From positions 186,001-250,000 of the forward strand of contig JAEZYU010000061.1 of the NCBI GenBank assembly GCA_023418915.1: a stretch of 64,000 nucleotides of DNA. The letters run 5' to 3'. Position numbers and translations under genes: made by a program. Origin of the DNA: Bacillota bacterium (GTDB lineage: Bacteria; Bacillota; Clostridia; Acetivibrionales; DTU013). Shown piece by piece: positions 51,128 to 60,619 of this stretch (its first letter is position 1; every line of letters starts with the position of its first letter). Under the pieces are notes generated by a model. That model searched no databases. It was not told where the DNA came from and saw only the letters and a list, made by a program, of their open reading frames with translations.

Positions 51128-52111
51128 GTGGAAAATGTTAATAATTCTGAGGCAGGTATTACTGGAACCAACCTCAATATTAAGAATAGTATCAATATAA
51201 ACAAGGAAAATGCCAGCACTGAAGAAGAAGACACAACAGCGAATAAAGTAATAGTCATAACAGGAGCCACCTCCGGCATAGGACTTGCAACAGTAAAGGA
51301 GCTGGCATTGAAGGGAGCATATGTGATCGGTGCAGGCCGCTCAGAGGAGCGGTGCAAGGCAGCCGAGCAGGAAGTGAGGAATATCTGCCCGGATGCAAAA
51401 ATCAACTACCTGACAGCCGATCTCTCATCTCTTTCCGAAGTCACACGTCTCACGGCCGATATACAAAAAATGCTTATGAAAGAAGGGTTTTCACATATAG
51501 ACGTGCTGATAAATAACGCCGGCACTGTTTCCAGTTGGTACATGTCGACCGTTGACGGCTTCGAGCTGCAGTTTGCAGTGAACCATCTGGCGCCTTTCCT
51601 GCTGACACATGAACTGCTGCCGTTATTGGAGCGGTCACAGGCAGGCACTGTCATCTGCACCAGCTCCGGCTCACATTACAGAACCAGACTTCGCTGGAAT
51701 GATATAATGTTAAGGAAGCACTACAATACTCTTTTGGCTTATAAGCAGACCAAGCTGGCCAACGTACTGTTCGTGACCGAGCTGAACAGAAAGCTCACAG
51801 CATCGGACAGCAGTGTTAAAGCTTTTGCACTTGACCCCGGGCTGGTCAATACCGATATAGGTCTCAAAGGGACAGGCGGGATTGTTAAAAAGGTATGGCA
51901 GCTCCGCAGCAAGGGCGGCACTCCGCCGGAAATACCGGCACACTCCATGGTCTATCTGGCCATGGACCCGGCACCCAGACTCACAGGAAGGGTCTACTGG
52001 AAGGATTGCAGTCCGATGAAACCAAGCTCCTACTCTCAGAGGCCTGATGTTTCAAAAAGGCTATGGGAATTATCCGCAAGGATGTGTGGAATTATTGAAC
52101 ACAAGGGCTGA
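51128..52111 (+). CDS. Short-chain dehydrogenase/reductase, retinol-dehydrogenase-like
   Basis: 327 residues. An N-terminal Asn/Glu/Thr-rich stretch of about 40 residues precedes the fold. The cofactor loop is TGATSGIGLATVKEL, then INNAGTVSSWY and the active site AYKQTKLAN (YxxxK) with Ser in CTSSGSHY. The general sequence resembles retinol dehydrogenase / WW-domain oxidoreductase-like SDRs. The substrate is unknown. GTG start after AAGGAG, 29 bp behind the first SDR, indicating co-transcription. Confidence 0.86.
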   Translation: MENVNNSEAGITGTNLNIKNSININKENASTEEEDTTANKVIVITGATSGIGLATVKELALKGAYVIGAGRSEERCKAAEQEVRNICPDAKINYLTADLSSLSEVTRLTADIQKMLMKEGFSHIDVLINNAGTVSSWYMSTVDGFELQFAVNHLAPFLLTHELLPLLERSQAGTVICTSSGSHYRTRLRWNDIMLRKHYNTLLAYKQTKLANVLFVTELNRKLTASDSSVKAFALDPGLVNTDIGLKGTGGIVKKVWQLRSKGGTPPEIPAHSMVYLAMDPAPRLTGRVYWKDCSPMKPSSYSQRPDVSKRLWELSARMCGIIEHKG

Positions 52112-52191
52112 TTGGAGTAAATTTATAGATGCATCGGATGATGTATTGGATAGATCCATCGTGAAGTGTCATAGAAAAGGAGGTATTTTTA

Positions 52192-52512
52192 TTGGATGCC
52201 CAGATGAAAAAAGGGCTGCTGGACGCTTGCGTCCTCCACATCCTGACAGAAGGCGACACCTACGGTTATAAGCTGACCCAGGAAATAACAGGTCTTATGG
52301 ACGCATCGGAGTCCTCTCTCTACCCGGTCCTGAGGCGGCTTGAAGCCCAAGGCTTTCTTGAGACCTATTCTGCCGAGCATTCAGGCCGTCTGAGGCGATA
52401 TTACAAAATTACCGAAACAGGCGTCAGGCGGTTGATCGAATACAGAAGCGAGCTTACAGAATTGAAGAGTGTCATAGATTTTATAACAGGCGGTGATGAT
52501 AATAATGGATGA
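52192..52512 (+). CDS. PadR-family transcriptional regulator
   Basis: 106 residues. Winged helix with MKKGLLDACVLHILTEGDTY, YGYKLTQEI, ESSLYPVLRRLEAQGFLE and RLRRYYKITETG, the standard PadR pattern, and a short C-terminal dimer helix. The start is TTG, 8 nt after AGGAGG. It overlaps the next gene (DUF1700), a pairing common in Firmicutes where both proteins act in envelope-stress-type circuits. It is a candidate repressor for the palindrome at 50069-50097. Confidence 0.92.
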   Translation: MDAQMKKGLLDACVLHILTEGDTYGYKLTQEITGLMDASESSLYPVLRRLEAQGFLETYSAEHSGRLRRYYKITETGVRRLIEYRSELTELKSVIDFITGGDDNNG

Positions 52513-53821
52513 TAGAATAAAAAAATTTCTTGATGATCTGAACAGTAATCTTGCCGGACTTCCCGAAAACGAACAAAAGGAAGCTCTGGCTTACTATGAG
52601 GAATATATCAGTGATGCACTGGATGAGGGTGCGAGTCCCGATGAACTACTCTCAAGGCTTGACACTCCTGAACATATAGCTGCAATGGTCAAGGCTGAGA
52701 CAAGCATCAAAAATGTGCACAACAACCCGGGGCTCAAAAATTATTCAAAGCTCGTTAAATACGCACGCATAGGCATCACAAGGCCATTGTCGATATTGAT
52801 GTTCTCAGTTCTTATTTTCGCAACATACAGTATTGCAATCCTGCTGTTTCTTGGCACTGTCGTATCAGCAGCGGCTGCATGCATTATTCTGCCTGCGTTT
52901 ATTTATGAAGCCCTCAAGATACCTGCAGCATACATGGGTGAAATCATAGGTACGATAGGGATCGGAATTTTTTCCTCCGGCATTTTCGTGTTGACAGCCT
53001 ACGGATTCTATATATTATGCAGGCCTTTGATCAGGCTTTCAGCAAAGCTCGTATTCAAAATGATGAAAAAGAGTTCAATACAAATAAATGATACAGATGA
53101 AGACAAGCGAGACAGCGCCGTCTCTGACAGCAAGTCGAAGCCGGCCGTCAAGCCGCTCAGGGCAGGCCTTATCATAATAGCTGCCGGTCTTGTGATCTCT
53201 TTGGCAACTGGACTGCCGATCAAGCTGTTTATGATATTCAACAGCATGAAGCCTGCAGGAATCACGATGCATGAACAGGAGTTTGACGTCAGCTCAGCCT
53301 CGAGAATAAGGGTCAACACAGCTCATTCAAACATACGGCTGACAGAGGGCGTCTCTGATAAGATCAGGCTCGAATATGAAGAATCCGACTGGCTGGATTT
53401 TGATATTACATGTAAAGACGGCGAATTGATATTTACAGAGAAGTCAAACGGCAGGCTTCCATTATTTCCCTTGGTATCGATGCATGAAAATCGCGCCGGG
53501 CTGACAATTTCAATTCCGGCAGACTACCAGCCCAATGGAGTCAGCCTGGAGAGCAGAGGCGGATTCATACACATTGAGAGTGATGACATCCCGGTTGATG
53601 CAAAGACATATACGGGCTCGATTTCCCTTAGTGTTTCAACTGATTCCGAATCCGGTCGAATACCAGCCGCCATCAGTGCTAAGACCTCCACAGGTGCTAT
53701 AAAGCACACAGGCAAAAGCATCGGTGTAATAACCCGATATGGCACGGAATATGAGCAGCTGACCGAGAGCACAATTAGTGTGAGCATGGAATCTCAAAGA
53801 GGTGATATTTTTATAGATTAA
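52505..53821 (+). CDS. DUF1700 membrane protein with DUF4097-like C-terminal beta domain
   Basis: 438 residues. An N-terminal cytoplasmic helical domain of DUF1700 type (RIKKFLDDLNSNLAGLPENE; YYEEYISDALDEG) is followed by three hydrophobic segments (near 95-160), a charged loop, another membrane segment near 230 and a beta-rich tail (SSASRIRVNTAHSNIRLTEG; SISLSVSTDSESG) of DUF4097 type. The start overlaps the PadR gene by 8 bp. The pair probably forms a membrane-linked regulatory unit, as DUF1700 members often accompany PadR. The molecular function is unknown. Confidence 0.88.
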   Translation: MDDRIKKFLDDLNSNLAGLPENEQKEALAYYEEYISDALDEGASPDELLSRLDTPEHIAAMVKAETSIKNVHNNPGLKNYSKLVKYARIGITRPLSILMFSVLIFATYSIAILLFLGTVVSAAAACIILPAFIYEALKIPAAYMGEIIGTIGIGIFSSGIFVLTAYGFYILCRPLIRLSAKLVFKMMKKSSIQINDTDEDKRDSAVSDSKSKPAVKPLRAGLIIIAAGLVISLATGLPIKLFMIFNSMKPAGITMHEQEFDVSSASRIRVNTAHSNIRLTEGVSDKIRLEYEESDWLDFDITCKDGELIFTEKSNGRLPLFPLVSMHENRAGLTISIPADYQPNGVSLESRGGFIHIESDDIPVDAKTYTGSISLSVSTDSESGRIPAAISAKTSTGAIKHTGKSIGVITRYGTEYEQLTESTISVSMESQRGDIFID

Positions 53822-53859
53822 ATTCGCTCCCATGACGCAAAGCAAACATTGTGTCATAA

Positions 53860-53885
53860 AAAAGGACAACTCACGTTGTCCTTTT
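53860..53885. terminator. Bidirectional terminator
   Basis: AAAAGGACAAC / GTTGTCCTTTT is a perfect 11-bp stem with loop TCAC between the convergent DUF1700 gene and metA. Confidence 0.92.
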
Positions 53886-53892
53886 CTTACTA

Positions 53893-54828
53893 TCAAATAA
53901 TATTCTCAGTTGAACCAAGTTCATTCAGGTCAAACGGCGTTTCCTGATATACATAGTAGTTGAGCCAGTTGGCATACAACAGGTTGGCATGCGCCTTCCA
54001 CCTTACAATGGGCGGCCTCTCCGGGTCGTCATCAGGGAAGTAATTCACAGGTAACCTGGGGTTCATCCCTTTTTCCATATCTCTGGCATACTCTGTCTTC
54101 AGCGTCAGCGGATCATACTCGGAATGACCGGTCACAAAGATCTGCCTGCCCTTTAGTGCAGAAACTATATAAACGCCTGCATCGGCGGATTCCGACAGGA
54201 TTTCGAGCCCATCGACCTTTTCGATGTCTTCTCTCCTTACCTCTGTATGCCGCGAATGAGGAGCATAAAATACCTCATCGAATCCACGCATAAGCATTAC
54301 ATTTTTCTTTTCAACGCTATGCTTGAACACACCGGACAGCTTGTCACTGATCGGGTGCTTTGGGATACCATAATGATAATACAGTCCAGCCTGTGCCCCC
54401 CAGCAAATATGGAAGGTAGAATATACATTATTCACGCTCCATTCCATAATATCCTTCAGCTCGTCCCAGTAGTTCACTTCCTCAAACGGCATCTGTTCTA
54501 CCGGTGCGCCTGTTATTATCAGACCGTCATATTTCTTATCTCTGATCTCGCTGAATGTATTGTAAAACTTCAACAGGTGCTCCTGTGGAGTATTTTTGGA
54601 TTTATGGGATTCCGGATGCAAAAAAGTAACATCCACCTGCAGCGGAGTGTTTCCTATGAGTCTGAGCAGCTGCGTCTCTGTCACTATTTTTGTCGGCATA
54701 AGGTTGAGGAGCACAATACTAAGCGGCCTTATGTCCTGACGCTCAGCCCTTTCCTCTGTCATCACGAAAATATTCTCTCCGCTCAGCACCTCTGTTGCCG
54801 GCAAGCTGTCTGGAATTCTAATTGGCAT
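53893..54828 (-). CDS. metA: Homoserine O-acetyltransferase (MetA family, acetyl-CoA type)
   Basis: 311 residues. The catalytic Cys is at 142 in FHICWGAQAG, with the His/Glu of the triad in VTGHSEYDP. Residue 111 is Glu (GAPVEQMPFEEVNYW), the residue known to set acetyl-CoA specificity in Bacillus cereus MetA; E. coli succinyl enzymes have Gly. The product should therefore be O-acetylhomoserine, the substrate of the MetY encoded at 27.9-29.2 kb. The ATG follows AAAGGTGGAAAATAG. I found no S-box riboswitch in the upstream gap. Confidence 0.95.
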   Translation of the reverse strand: MPIRIPDSLPATEVLSGENIFVMTEERAERQDIRPLSIVLLNLMPTKIVTETQLLRLIGNTPLQVDVTFLHPESHKSKNTPQEHLLKFYNTFSEIRDKKYDGLIITGAPVEQMPFEEVNYWDELKDIMEWSVNNVYSTFHICWGAQAGLYYHYGIPKHPISDKLSGVFKHSVEKKNVMLMRGFDEVFYAPHSRHTEVRREDIEKVDGLEILSESADAGVYIVSALKGRQIFVTGHSEYDPLTLKTEYARDMEKGMNPRLPVNYFPDDDPERPPIVRWKAHANLLYANWLNYYVYQETPFDLNELGSTENII

Positions 54829-55150
54829 CTATTTTCCACCTTTCAAGTATTGGTCAGCATTCTGAAATGTATAGTTTTTCTGTAATACATAACTTTCTGG
54901 ATACAATTTTCTGTATTGTGTAGTTACTGTAATGTATATCCTTTTTGTTTAGTATAGCTTTTGCAGTGTCCATGTTTTAGTTTTATCCCTGCTGTGTGTA
55001 CTATCGATCTATTTATACACGATATCTCATGCCTAAGAGTCGGTTGAATATATGATAAATATAATAGAACAAAGGCGAAAAATAATCAATAGCAAGCTAT
55101 TGTCAAAGCTAACTAATTGCCATACACATCTATTTGTGCAATCGCATTAT
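54829..55150. other. 322-bp gene-free gap upstream of metA
   Basis: AT-rich with loosely repeated words (CTGTAATACATA, CTGTATTGTG, CTGTAATGTATA). No SAM riboswitch, T-box or clear promoter could be recognised. Confidence 0.6.
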
Positions 55151-55966
55151 TCAGGCAGGCTGTTCCTCATCCTTGCTGCGGTATATTCTGAATGCAACAG
55201 CTATTACCACCAGAGCTATTACAGCCAGCACTCCCTCCAGCAGGAGCACATTCGTAATGTAGCCTCTTGTATAAAGTACGGCAAACATGTCCGCCCCTGC
55301 ATGTATCAGAATAGCGTACAGGAAGTAAAGCCACTTTTTCTGAGATACAGCTTTAAGTACGAACAATGACAGCGCTATTTGCAGTACAAGGGCTGCCATT
55401 CGTTCAAACCCTGACAGAAGGAACATGTATGATGGTGTCGAAACCAGTGTCTGGATTCCCAAATTGAATGATTCCAGTTCTTCACCTGTCAATCCCCCAG
55501 CCACACTGTTCAATGCCCCTGAGTTGTACATGACTGTCATCATAATATTCCCCACTGCCGCAAGACCACCGATAAGCAGTGATTCGATGCCTCCATGCCC
55601 AAGGCCGTATGATATGCCCGTATCTATGCTTTCGTTTTCCTTTACCTTGATCAGGAATTTAAACCCAAGTAATCTTGCCGTTTCTTCGAAAATACCGGCT
55701 GCAAACCCGGCGTAAAGTATATAAAGCCACGGATTCCGGTATATCACAGAATTTGTCGGATCAGGACCGAGTACAACGCTGTGCATAATACTCTCCAGTA
55801 TCATTGCAAAAATAAAGAACAGAAGGGCACCCAGCAGCATCGCCTTCCAATTCATCCTTCTTTTAACTCCCAAAACTACGATCGCAGCAATAGGTACCAG
55901 TACCGACAATACTGCCGCTATTATCATTGATACTAAGGATAATGTACTTACCGAGTCAGTCAGCAT
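55151..55966 (-). CDS. YhfC-family intramembrane protease homologue
   Basis: 271 residues with about eight hydrophobic segments. The family motif FEETARLLGFKFL (EExxR type) near residue 90 and the histidines in GLGHGGIESLLIGG and ILIHAGADM resemble the CAAX-protease/YhfC group of membrane metallo- or glutamic proteases. The substrate is unknown. The ATG at 55966 follows GGGAGGTAGGGAT. It is monocistronic, with an AT-rich repeated spacer upstream. Confidence 0.85.
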   Translation of the reverse strand: MLTDSVSTLSLVSMIIAAVLSVLVPIAAIVVLGVKRRMNWKAMLLGALLFFIFAMILESIMHSVVLGPDPTNSVIYRNPWLYILYAGFAAGIFEETARLLGFKFLIKVKENESIDTGISYGLGHGGIESLLIGGLAAVGNIMMTVMYNSGALNSVAGGLTGEELESFNLGIQTLVSTPSYMFLLSGFERMAALVLQIALSLFVLKAVSQKKWLYFLYAILIHAGADMFAVLYTRGYITNVLLLEGVLAVIALVVIAVAFRIYRSKDEEQPA

Positions 55967-56019
55967 ATCCCTACCTCCCATAAAAAATTATTATGTCATT
56001 ACTCTATACTATTGTTTTG

Positions 56020-56130
56020 TGATGTTACTCTATTGTTGTTACTCTATTATTGTATGGTATCACTCTGTGATGCTGTTTTATGATATCATTCTATACTGCT
56101 GTATCGTGATATTACTCTATACTGCTGTCT
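56020..56130. repeat. Degenerate low-complexity tandem repeats, 26-bp block twice
   Basis: Variants of GTTACTCTATTGTT recur through the region. TGATATCATTCTATACTGCT at 56081 is repeated with two changes at 56107, a 26-bp period. Confidence 0.7.
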
Positions 56131-56195
56131 TTCACAAGTTGTCTTTTAGAGATAAGTTTGGCACACTATTACCCATCGATATGTGATCGAAGCGG

Positions 56196-58151
56196 TCAGG
56201 CGAAACGTGTCCACACCTGCATTTCTCCAATACCGCGATTTGCCCACAGATAATAGGGCACAGCCCGAAATCTGAACTGTCTTTGCTGCCGCTTCCCCAG
56301 CGGAAGATACAGATTCTCACCCCATCCGGAACGATCCATCCTGTATGCGTCGCCGTAGATCACCACTGCTCCGCCGAAGAAATCTGATTCAAAAACCGGC
56401 TCAAGTATTGTATTGGTGTTAAACTCAATCTCATTCAGATCGCTTCCGTTATCAGCCTCTTCCAGACAATAGACCAGCGGTCCTCTTTGTATTGCTGCCT
56501 TGCCTGCATTCTTGCGGATCAGAGGGTTTGCGCCGATGAACGCTGCATCCATACAAAAACTCAGTTCTACGATGTCACCAGTCTTCCAGGTGTTTTTTAG
56601 ATAAGCGTATCCGTTCCTGACCGGCGTGTCGATTCCGACCAGCTTATTGTTGATCGTCATTGATGTGCTATGGCACCATCCAGGCACACGGACAGCCAGA
56701 GTGAACTCACTTCCTGTTACCTCGTTCAGCTTGATCCTGACATCACCCTTCCACGGGTATGATGTCTCCTGTTTTATCGAGATAGTTCCTGCATCAAGCT
56801 TTATAGCAGCTTCTCCTCCGATATAAAGGTTAATATATACAGTATCACCACTATTTGTATAAACATAGCTCCCGAGTGATGCCAGCAGTCTGGCTATATT
56901 CGGAGGACAGCAGGCACAGCCGTACCATTTCTGCCTTTCAGGCTTCACATGTCTTTTGCCGGGGTCCTTTCGGCACGCTTCGGGCAATACCTCCAGAGGA
57001 TTTACATAGAAGAAGCTTCTTCCATCCTGCCCCATTCCGCTTATCACCGAATTGTATAACGCACGTTCAAGAACATCGGCATAAATGCTTATCGGCTCAA
57101 GCTTCAGCATCCTGTGGGCAAAGAATATGAGTCCTATGGATGCGCAGGTTTCCTGATAAGCTGTATCATTGGGCAGGTCATAATCAAATGTGAACGCCTC
57201 ACCCTGATATGTAGAGCCTATACCTCCGGTAATATACATACGCCTGTTGACTATACTGTTCCATAATATTTTGCATGCCTCTTTGAGCTTTTTATCACCT
57301 GTATGATAAGCTAGATCAGCCATTCCTGAATACAGATAGACAGCCCTTACAGCATGTCCTACAGCTTCAGTCTGTTCACGCACGGGGACATGTGCCTGAT
57401 TATAAGTCGGGTCAGGCTTTGGGGATAGCCCTTTCATCCAGTAGGACAGCCCTTTCCTTTTCTCCCATTCCTTCACCAGGAAATTTGGTTCACTGCCCCG
57501 TTCATCTATGAAAAAGCCTGCTAGCTTCAGGTATCTGTCATTTCCTGTTTCCTCATAGAGCTTGATCAATGCAAGCTCTATCTCCTCATGACCATCATAG
57601 CCCTTGAGTTTCCCTGATTCAGGACCGAATACAGTGTCGATATGATCAACATACCTGCACATTATATCAAGAAACTTTCTTTTACCAGTTGCCTTATAAT
57701 ATGAAACCGCCGCCTCGATCATATGTCCGGCACAATATAGCTCATGGCATTCAAGCAGGTTGCTCCAACGCTTTCCCGGCTCTTTTAGCGTATAGTATGT
57801 GTTTAGATAGCCATCCGCCTGCTGTGCCCGGCCTATGAGATCTATGAGTCCATCAGCCGCTTTTTCCAACTGCGGGTCTGGATAAAGTGCAAGGCTGTAT
57901 CCTACTGCCTCCAGCCATTTAGCCGGATCGCTGTCCTGGAAAACCAGACCGCCGAACTCACCCTCCTGATCACCGGCGGCAATTCGAAAATTTCTCACCG
58001 CATGGCTCGGTTCCGCACCGGGGACACGATCGTTCAACGCCTCCCACTGGTATGGTATCACAGTATTTCGAATCAACCCGGTATATCTGTTCCAGAACTC
58101 GTCATCGATATGTACATCTTTTAATTCAACACTTCTTATCTCATCCATCAT
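56196..58151 (-). CDS. GH127 beta-L-arabinofuranosidase-like enzyme
   Basis: 651 residues, (alpha/alpha)6-barrel family. The cysteine nucleophile and zinc ligands of GH127 (Bifidobacterium HypBA1) are visible as YQETCASIG, giving Glu and Cys, and WYGCACCPPNIARL, giving the Cys pair. LYCAGHMIEAAVSY and ITGGIGSTYQGEAF also match. It should release L-arabinofuranose from arabino-oligosaccharides or hydroxyproline-linked arabinans in the cytoplasm. Two adjacent ATG codons (58151 and 58148) follow GGGAGTGG. It is divergent from the GH3 gene; the shared gap carries the GH3 promoter. Confidence 0.92.
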   Translation of the reverse strand: MMDEIRSVELKDVHIDDEFWNRYTGLIRNTVIPYQWEALNDRVPGAEPSHAVRNFRIAAGDQEGEFGGLVFQDSDPAKWLEAVGYSLALYPDPQLEKAADGLIDLIGRAQQADGYLNTYYTLKEPGKRWSNLLECHELYCAGHMIEAAVSYYKATGKRKFLDIMCRYVDHIDTVFGPESGKLKGYDGHEEIELALIKLYEETGNDRYLKLAGFFIDERGSEPNFLVKEWEKRKGLSYWMKGLSPKPDPTYNQAHVPVREQTEAVGHAVRAVYLYSGMADLAYHTGDKKLKEACKILWNSIVNRRMYITGGIGSTYQGEAFTFDYDLPNDTAYQETCASIGLIFFAHRMLKLEPISIYADVLERALYNSVISGMGQDGRSFFYVNPLEVLPEACRKDPGKRHVKPERQKWYGCACCPPNIARLLASLGSYVYTNSGDTVYINLYIGGEAAIKLDAGTISIKQETSYPWKGDVRIKLNEVTGSEFTLAVRVPGWCHSTSMTINNKLVGIDTPVRNGYAYLKNTWKTGDIVELSFCMDAAFIGANPLIRKNAGKAAIQRGPLVYCLEEADNGSDLNEIEFNTNTILEPVFESDFFGGAVVIYGDAYRMDRSGWGENLYLPLGKRQQRQFRFRAVPYYLWANRGIGEMQVWTRFA

Positions 58152-58282
58152 TTCCACTCCCATCATAGCTCAAGACCTGCCGATCACACTTTTGCACGCA
58201 CATGAGATTGCTCGTTCCATTCACACTTTTGCTCATACCTGACCCTTCCGCAAAAATTGAGCAATGGTCGGCAAGTTTTGAT

Positions 58283-58311
58283 TTGATTTGTTGTCTTCAA
58301 AAGGATAGTAT
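58283..58311 (+). promoter_or_regulatory. Promoter of the GH3 gene
   Basis: TTGATT (58283-58288) and TAGTAT (58306-58311) are 17 bp apart. TATAC and GTATA form a short inverted repeat over the -10 (58309-58325), a possible regulator site. The GH3 ATG lies 66 bp downstream. Confidence 0.6.
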
Positions 58312-58377
58312 ACGAATTAAGTATATATGTAAATATAAGCAAATGGAAGAACGAAAATAATAAGGAGGCATAATGCC

Positions 58378-60546
58378 ATGGAAAAAAGACCTGCTTACCT
58401 TGACGAAAATCTAAGCTTTGAAGAGCGCGCTAAGGATCTTGTATCCCGCATGACCCTTGAAGAGAAAGTCACACAAATGCTGCATGGTTCTCCTGCTATC
58501 CCGAGACTTGGAATACCGGCTTACAACTGGTGGAACGAAGCGCTCCACGGAGTCGCAAGAGCGGGTGTTGCCACTGTTTTCCCGCAGGCGATAGGGATAG
58601 CGGCCACCTTCGACGAGGAACTTGTTTATAAGATTGCAGATGTAATATCAACCGAGGGAAGGGCAAAATACCACGAAAACATCCGAAAGGGCGACCATGA
58701 CATATATAAGGGTCTTACCTTCTGGTCGCCGAACATCAATATATTCAGAGACCCAAGATGGGGTCGCGGCCATGAGACCTACGGTGAGGATCCTTACCTG
58801 ACGGGAAGGCTCGGTGTAGCTTTTGTAAAGGGCATCCAGGGCGATGACAAAAAATATCTGAAAGCAGCCGCATGTGCAAAACATTATGCCGTACATAGCG
58901 GTCCGGAAGGCGAAAGGCATAGCTTCAATGCCGTTGTTGATAAAAAAGATCTGTGCGAGACATACCTGCCGGCATTCAAGGAATTGGTACAGGAAGCCGA
59001 AGTAGAAGCAGTAATGGGCGCATACAACAGGACCAATGGAGAGCCTTGCTGCGGCAGTAAGACTCTCCTTATTGACATACTTCGCAAGGAGTGGGGCTTC
59101 AAAGGCCACGTCACTTCAGACTGCTGGGCTATAAAGGATTTTCATGAAGGACATATGGTGACAAAAACCGCTCCAGAATCAGTTGCACTGGCTCTCAGGA
59201 ACGGCTGTGACGTCAATTGCGGTAATCTGTTCGCAAATCTTCTCATAGCTCATAAGGAAGGCCTGGTCACCGAAGAGGAAATCGACGGAGCTGTAACAAG
59301 GCTTTTCACCACGCGTATGAAGCTGGGCATGTTCGATGATCAGAAAAAGGTGCCATTCAGCAGCATCCCTTATGAGATGAACAGCTGCAGGAAACACAGC
59401 GACTTTTCAGTAGAAGTTGCGAAAAAATCGATGGTATTGCTTAAAAACGAAGGGAATCTACTGCCGCTTGATAGGAAAAAGCTAAAGTCAATTGCCGTCA
59501 TAGGCCCCAACGCAGACAGCAGAGATGCTCTTCAGGGCAACTATTTCGGCACATCCGACAGATATGTCACAGTACTTGACGGTATCAGAGCAGCGGCAGG
59601 TGATGACATAAGGCTCTTTTACTCGGAAGGCTGTCATCTGTACAAGGACAGGAGTTCAGGACTTGCAGCTCCGCGTGATCGTATCGGTGAAGCCCTCGCA
59701 GCAGCTGAACGCTCCGATGTCGTCGTGATGTGCCTTGGTCTGGATGCTACCATAGAGGGTGAAGAAGGAGATACCGGCAACGAATTTGCAAGCGGTGACA
59801 AGCTGGATCTTAAACTGCCCGGTCTGCAGCAGGAACTGCTTGAGAAGGTATGTGCCACCGGTAAACCGGTTGTACTGGTACTTCTGACAGGAAGTGCATT
59901 AGCAGTCAAATGGGCAGATGAGCATGTACCTGCAATAGTTCAGGCATGGTATCCCGGCGGCCGCGGAGGTGAAGCTGTCGCATCACTGCTGTTTGGTGAT
60001 TACAGCCCGTCAGGCAGACTGCCTGTGACATTCTACGCATCTACAGAAGAATTGCCTGATTTCCGTGATTATTCGATGAAAAACAGGACATACAGATATA
60101 TGAAAAACGAAGCGCTTTATCCATTCGGGTATGGCCTGAGCTATACAAAATTCGAGTACAGCTCAATAAGGATCACAGATTCTGTCAGGGCAGGCGAAAC
60201 CGTCACCTGCAGTGTCAAAGTCAGGAACGCGGGCAAAGTTGCATCCGAGGAGACTGTCCAGCTCTATCTGAAGGATGTGGAAGCAAGCGTAAAAATTCCG
60301 AAATGGCAGCTCAAAGGAGTCAGGAAGGTATTTGTTGAAGCCGGCAGCGAGAAGGAAGTCACCTTTACACTGACACCCAGACAGATGGCTTTAGTCGACA
60401 ACGACGGTAACACTGTACTGGAGCCCGGCACCTTTGAAGTGTATATCGGCGGCAGCCAGCCTGATGCCAGAAGCATCAAGCTGACCGGTACCCCGGTACA
60501 GAAAGCTGCCTTTGAAGTCACCGGCACTAGAATGGAACTGGTATAA
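58378..60546 (+). CDS. GH3 beta-glucosidase/beta-xylosidase with fibronectin III-like domain
   Basis: 722 residues, three-domain GH3. The (beta/alpha)8 domain has IPAYNWWNEALHGVARAG, FWSPNINIFRDPRWGRGHET and the nucleophile Asp248 in HVTSDCWAI. The second domain has VLLKNEGNLLPL and the C-terminal fibronectin-like domain ETVQLYLKD. EALHGVA and WGRGHETYGEDPYL are typical of the beta-xylosidase / alpha-arabinofuranosidase branch. No signal peptide, hence cytoplasmic. With the divergent GH127 it suits arabinoxylan or arabinan oligosaccharide breakdown. TAAGGAGGCATAATGCC precedes the ATG. Confidence 0.93.
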   Translation: MEKRPAYLDENLSFEERAKDLVSRMTLEEKVTQMLHGSPAIPRLGIPAYNWWNEALHGVARAGVATVFPQAIGIAATFDEELVYKIADVISTEGRAKYHENIRKGDHDIYKGLTFWSPNINIFRDPRWGRGHETYGEDPYLTGRLGVAFVKGIQGDDKKYLKAAACAKHYAVHSGPEGERHSFNAVVDKKDLCETYLPAFKELVQEAEVEAVMGAYNRTNGEPCCGSKTLLIDILRKEWGFKGHVTSDCWAIKDFHEGHMVTKTAPESVALALRNGCDVNCGNLFANLLIAHKEGLVTEEEIDGAVTRLFTTRMKLGMFDDQKKVPFSSIPYEMNSCRKHSDFSVEVAKKSMVLLKNEGNLLPLDRKKLKSIAVIGPNADSRDALQGNYFGTSDRYVTVLDGIRAAAGDDIRLFYSEGCHLYKDRSSGLAAPRDRIGEALAAAERSDVVVMCLGLDATIEGEEGDTGNEFASGDKLDLKLPGLQQELLEKVCATGKPVVLVLLTGSALAVKWADEHVPAIVQAWYPGGRGGEAVASLLFGDYSPSGRLPVTFYASTEELPDFRDYSMKNRTYRYMKNEALYPFGYGLSYTKFEYSSIRITDSVRAGETVTCSVKVRNAGKVASEETVQLYLKDVEASVKIPKWQLKGVRKVFVEAGSEKEVTFTLTPRQMALVDNDGNTVLEPGTFEVYIGGSQPDARSIKLTGTPVQKAAFEVTGTRMELV

Positions 60547-60553
60547 TAGAATC

Positions 60554-60619
60554 TAATCGAATCTCATACTATGGACCGGCAGAATTTAATCGAATCTCAT
60601 ACCGTGGACCGGCAGAATT
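60554..60619. repeat. 33-bp duplication after the GH3 gene
   Basis: TAATCGAATCTCATACTATG followed by GACCGGCAGAATT occurs at 60554 and 60587 with one or two differences. It duplicates the left arm of the terminator. Confidence 0.9.

Noticed and set aside
54829..54960. SAM (S-box) riboswitch upstream of metA
   Set aside because: None of the conserved S-box core words could be found on the minus strand, and the same is true upstream of metY.
55052..55369. 105-codon plus-strand frame
   Set aside because: Mostly antisense to the YhfC-family gene, no ribosome site and no family resemblance.
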